Assembly: GCA_028291645.1 (NCBI GenBank)
Contig: JAQGNU010000069.1
Span: 1-43,168 of the forward strand
Reading direction: 5' to 3'
Length of the DNA stretch: 43,168 bases
Origin: Nevskia sp.
GTDB lineage: Bacteria > Pseudomonadota > Gammaproteobacteria > Nevskiales > Nevskiaceae
How positions within the stretch are numbered: the stretch's first letter is position 1; every line of letters starts with the position of its first letter. Below, in pieces: positions 40,678 to 43,168 of the stretch. The position numbers and the translations under genes are program-made. The notes beneath the pieces were generated by a model that worked only from the letters and a program-made list of their open reading frames with translations, was not told the DNA's origin and made no database searches.

Positions 40678-43168
40678 GCAATCCGGATCGAGGATCGAGC
40701 AGACCTTGGCGCCGCCGAAGTCGGTGGCGCTGGCCGCCGCCATCGTGCCGGGTGCTGGTGCTGCGGCCTTCGCCGCCGCCTTGGTGCCCGCGCCATCGCC
40801 ACGGCTGACCGTGTTGAGGCGGTCGTCGTTGATGGTGGTCTTCTCGGCGTGCGTCGCACCCATCGTGCGCAGGTAGTAGGTCGTCTTCAGGCCGCTGAGC
40901 CAGGCGTACTTGTACAGCTCGTCGAGCTTCTTGCCGGACGGCTGCGCCATGTACAGGTTCAGGCTCTGCGCCTGGTCGATCCACTTCTGGCGCCGCGAGC
41001 CGGCATCGACCAGACGCTTGGCGTCGATCTCGAACGCGCACTTGTAGAGCTGCTTCAACTCGGTCGGCACGCGATCGATCTTCTGCACGCTGCCGTCGAA
41101 GTACTTGAGGTCGTGCACCATCACTTCGTCCCACAGGCCGGCGGACTTGAGGTCGTTGACCAGGTATTCGTTGACGACGGTGAACTCGCCCGACAGGTTC
41201 GATTTGACGTACAGGTTCTGGTAGGTCGGCTCGATCGACTGCGACACGCCGGTGATGTTGGCGATGGTCGCGGTGGGCGCGATCGCCATCGTGTTGCTGT
41301 TGCGGATGCCGACGCTCTGCACGCGCGTGCGCAGTGCATTCCAGTCGAAGCGGCCGGAGTCCTGCTCGTCCTGTTCCAGATAGTGGTCGCCGCGGTTCTT
41401 GCGCAGGATCTTGATCGAGTCGATCGGGAGGATGCCCTGATCCCACAGCGAGCCCTTGAAGCTGGCGTAGGCGCCGCGCTCGGCGGCGAGGTCGGTCGAA
41501 GCCTTGATCGCGAAGTAGCTGACCGCTTCCATCGATTCGTCGGCGAACGTGGTCGCAGCGTCGCTCTCGTACGGCAGGCGCAGCTTGTACAGCGCGTCGT
41601 TGAAGCCCATCACGCCGAGGCCGACCGGACGATGGCGCAGGTTGGAATTGCGCGCGGTGGCGACCGAGTAATAGTTGTACTCGATGACGTTATCCAGCAT
41701 GCGCATCGCGGTGTTGACGGTACGCTCGAGCTTCGCCAGATCGAGCTTGCCGTCGATCACATGCGCCGGGATGTTGACCGAACCGAGGTTGCAGACTGCG
41801 ATTTCCTGGCCGGCCTTGGTGTTCAGCGTGATCTCGGTGCACAGGTTCGACGAATGCACCACGCCGACGTGCTGCTGCGGCGAACGCAGGTTGCAGGCGT
41901 CCTTGAACGTGATCCAGGGATGGCCGGTTTCGAACAGCATCGACAGCATCTTGCGCCACAGCTGCAGTGCCGGGATGCGCTTGAAGTTCTTCACGCGGCC
42001 TTCGTCGGCGAGCTTCTCGTACTGCGCATAGCGCTCTTCGAACGCGAGGCCGACGAGGTCGTGCAGGTCGGGCGTTTCTTCCGGCGAGAACAGCGTCCAC
42101 TGGCCGTCTTCCATCACCCGCTTCATGAACAGGTCCGGCACCCAGTTGGCGGTGTTCATGTCGTGCGTGCGGCGGCGGTCGTCGCCGGTGTTCTTGCGCA
42201 GTTCGAGGAATTCCTCGATGTCGCGGTGCCAGGTCTCGAGATAGCCGCAGACCGCGCCCTTACGCTTGCCGCCCTGGTTCACCGCGACGGCGGTGTCATT
42301 GGCGACCTTCATGAACGGCACCACGCCATTGCTCTTGCCGTTGGTGCCCTTGATGTAGCCGCCCATGCCGCGCACCGGCGTCCAGTCGTTGCCGAGGCCG
42401 CCGGCAAACTTGGACAGCATGGCGTTGTCGTGGATCGCGCCGAAGATGCCGTGCAGATCGTCCGGCACCTGCGTGAGGTAGCAGCTCGACAGCTGCGGAC
42501 GCAGCGTGCCGGAGTTGAACAGGGTCGGCGTGCTGCTCATGAAATCGAACGACGACAGCAGCGTGTAGAACTCGATCGCGCGGGTTTCGCGATCGATCTC
42601 GTTCATCGCCAGGCCCATCGCCACGCGCATGAAGAACGCCTGCGGCAGCTCGAAGCGGGTCTTGCCGCTATGGATGAAGTAGCGGTCGTACAGCGTCTGC
42701 AGGCCGAGGTAGTCGAACTTGGCATCGCGTTCGGTCAGCAGCGCCTGGCCGAGCTTGTCCAGATCGAACAGGCACAGCTTCGGATCGAGCAGTTCCAGCG
42801 ACGCGGCCTTGTGGATGTACTCGCGGAAGTAGTCGGCGTAGATCGCCTTCATGTCCTCGAAAGTCGGACGCGTTTCCGACATGCCGAGGAATTTCAGCGC
42901 TTCGTGGCGCATCGAATCGCACAGCAGGCGCGCAGACACGTAGGTGTAGTTCGGCTCCTTCTCGATGCGCGCGCGGGCGGCGAGGGTCAGCGCCTGTGAC
43001 AGCTCGGATTCCGGAATGCCGTCGTAGAGATCGCGCAGCGCCGCGGCCAGCACCTCATCGGCTTCGACGCCGGTGAGGCAGGCGCAGGCTTCGCGGACCT
43101 CGCGCTGCAGGCGCGCTTCGTCGAGCGGCTGGCTGCGGCCGTCGTCCAGCTTGACCGTCAGCGCGGAG
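40663..43168 (-). CDS. nrdA: Ribonucleoside-diphosphate reductase class Ia, alpha subunit (5' end outside window)
   Basis: At least 834 codons of the catalytic subunit; the frame is open to the window edge, so the start and part of the ATP-cone are missing. Active-site features: SSCYLTQVPDD (first redox cysteine), SNLCTEI (Asn, thiyl-radical Cys and Glu), AVCNLGSVNI (second redox cysteine), ATIANITGVSQSIEP, and TTYYLRTMG (the tyrosine pair of the radical path). The C-terminal tail ends DPDCEACQ, with the shuttle cysteines that regenerate the active site. The enzyme makes deoxyribonucleotides with the NrdB radical. nrdB follows on the same strand after a 210-base gap unusually rich in repeats and hairpins. 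Confidence 0.96.
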   Translation of the reverse strand, partial: SALTVKLDDGRSQPLDEARLQREVREACACLTGVEADEVLAAALRDLYDGIPESELSQALTLAARARIEKEPNYTYVSARLLCDSMRHEALKFLGMSETRPTFEDMKAIYADYFREYIHKAASLELLDPKLCLFDLDKLGQALLTERDAKFDYLGLQTLYDRYFIHSGKTRFELPQAFFMRVAMGLAMNEIDRETRAIEFYTLLSSFDFMSSTPTLFNSGTLRPQLSSCYLTQVPDDLHGIFGAIHDNAMLSKFAGGLGNDWTPVRGMGGYIKGTNGKSNGVVPFMKVANDTAVAVNQGGKRKGAVCGYLETWHRDIEEFLELRKNTGDDRRRTHDMNTANWVPDLFMKRVMEDGQWTLFSPEETPDLHDLVGLAFEERYAQYEKLADEGRVKNFKRIPALQLWRKMLSMLFETGHPWITFKDACNLRSPQQHVGVVHSSNLCTEITLNTKAGQEIAVCNLGSVNIPAHVIDGKLDLAKLERTVNTAMRMLDNVIEYNYYSVATARNSNLRHRPVGLGVMGFNDALYKLRLPYESDAATTFADESMEAVSYFAIKASTDLAAERGAYASFKGSLWDQGILPIDSIKILRKNRGDHYLEQDEQDSGRFDWNALRTRVQSVGIRNSNTMAIAPTATIANITGVSQSIEPTYQNLYVKSNLSGEFTVVNEYLVNDLKSAGLWDEVMVHDLKYFDGSVQKIDRVPTELKQLYKCAFEIDAKRLVDAGSRRQKWIDQAQSLNLYMAQPSGKKLDELYKYAWLSGLKTTYYLRTMGATHAEKTTINDDRLNTVSRGDGAGTKAAAKAAAPAPGTMAAASATDFGGAKVCSILDPDCEACQ

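Noticed and set aside
40666-42999. 777-codon plus-strand open frame opposite nrdA
   Set aside because: It is the antisense shadow of nrdA, caused by strong codon bias in high-GC DNA; no homology or ribosome site.
1-43168. CRISPR array, tRNA, rRNA, insertion sequence or prophage
   Set aside because: No regularly spaced repeats, no tRNA-like cloverleaf, and no transposase, integrase or phage gene could be read on either strand.

Overview
This window is chromosomal DNA of a high-GC Gram-negative bacterium, most likely a gammaproteobacterium. The best clue is the block rsmI < > lpoA-yraN-diaA (5522-9439), which has the order of the enterobacterial yraLMNO locus. A Chp-type (twitching motility) chemosensory kinase, DbpA, many exported c-type cytochromes and a class Ia ribonucleotide reductase fit the same group. 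The Nevskiales/Xanthomonadales side of the class is my guess; no rRNA or tRNA gene is present to fix it.

Layout. 1-2180: end of a ChpA/PilL-type hybrid kinase plus a CheW-like protein. 2215-5504 (minus): GlcD-type FAD oxidoreductase, SRPBCC protein, MFS exporter. 5522-9439: rsmI and the lpoA-yraN-diaA operon. 9506-11673: LysR regulator divergent from an aldo/keto reductase. 11758-17147: periplasmic oxidation block, with a cytochrome c/sorbosone-dehydrogenase fusion on the plus strand and, converging on it, a Tat small subunit, GMC flavoprotein, dihaem cytochrome and cupin. 17470-20730: Baeyer-Villiger-type monooxygenase, Old Yellow Enzyme, and a MerR regulator whose operator is readable. 20899-25308: an unlisted 56-residue membrane protein, Bcr/CflA exporter, secreted esterase, DbpA. 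25340-29636: GST, DUF899 protein, MarR regulator, a membrane protein, an exported intradiol dioxygenase, glutathione peroxidase. 30191-36794: accessory genes, including a seven-repeat secreted protein flanked by a direct repeat, a phosphoesterase plus dihaem peroxidase pair, a DUF1697 protein and a rhomboid-like gene with an apparent single-base frameshift. 37042-43168: YjbR protein, then on the minus strand nrdA, nrdB, a HipA-like kinase and a DUF3037 protein in one tight series.

The most unusual part is the right end. The HipA-like kinase and DUF3037 genes overlap by 4 bases, start 14 bases after nrdB, and are much AT-richer than their surroundings. The change in composition and codon use begins inside the last codons of nrdB, as if foreign DNA had joined there and rebuilt the gene's 3' end. 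Between nrdA and nrdB the last four nrdA codons plus stop (EACQ-stop) occur three times in tandem, differing only synonymously. Together these suggest a recombination-prone nrd locus carrying an acquired kinase module of unknown purpose.

All function calls are from reading the translated sequences and recognising families; no database search was run.
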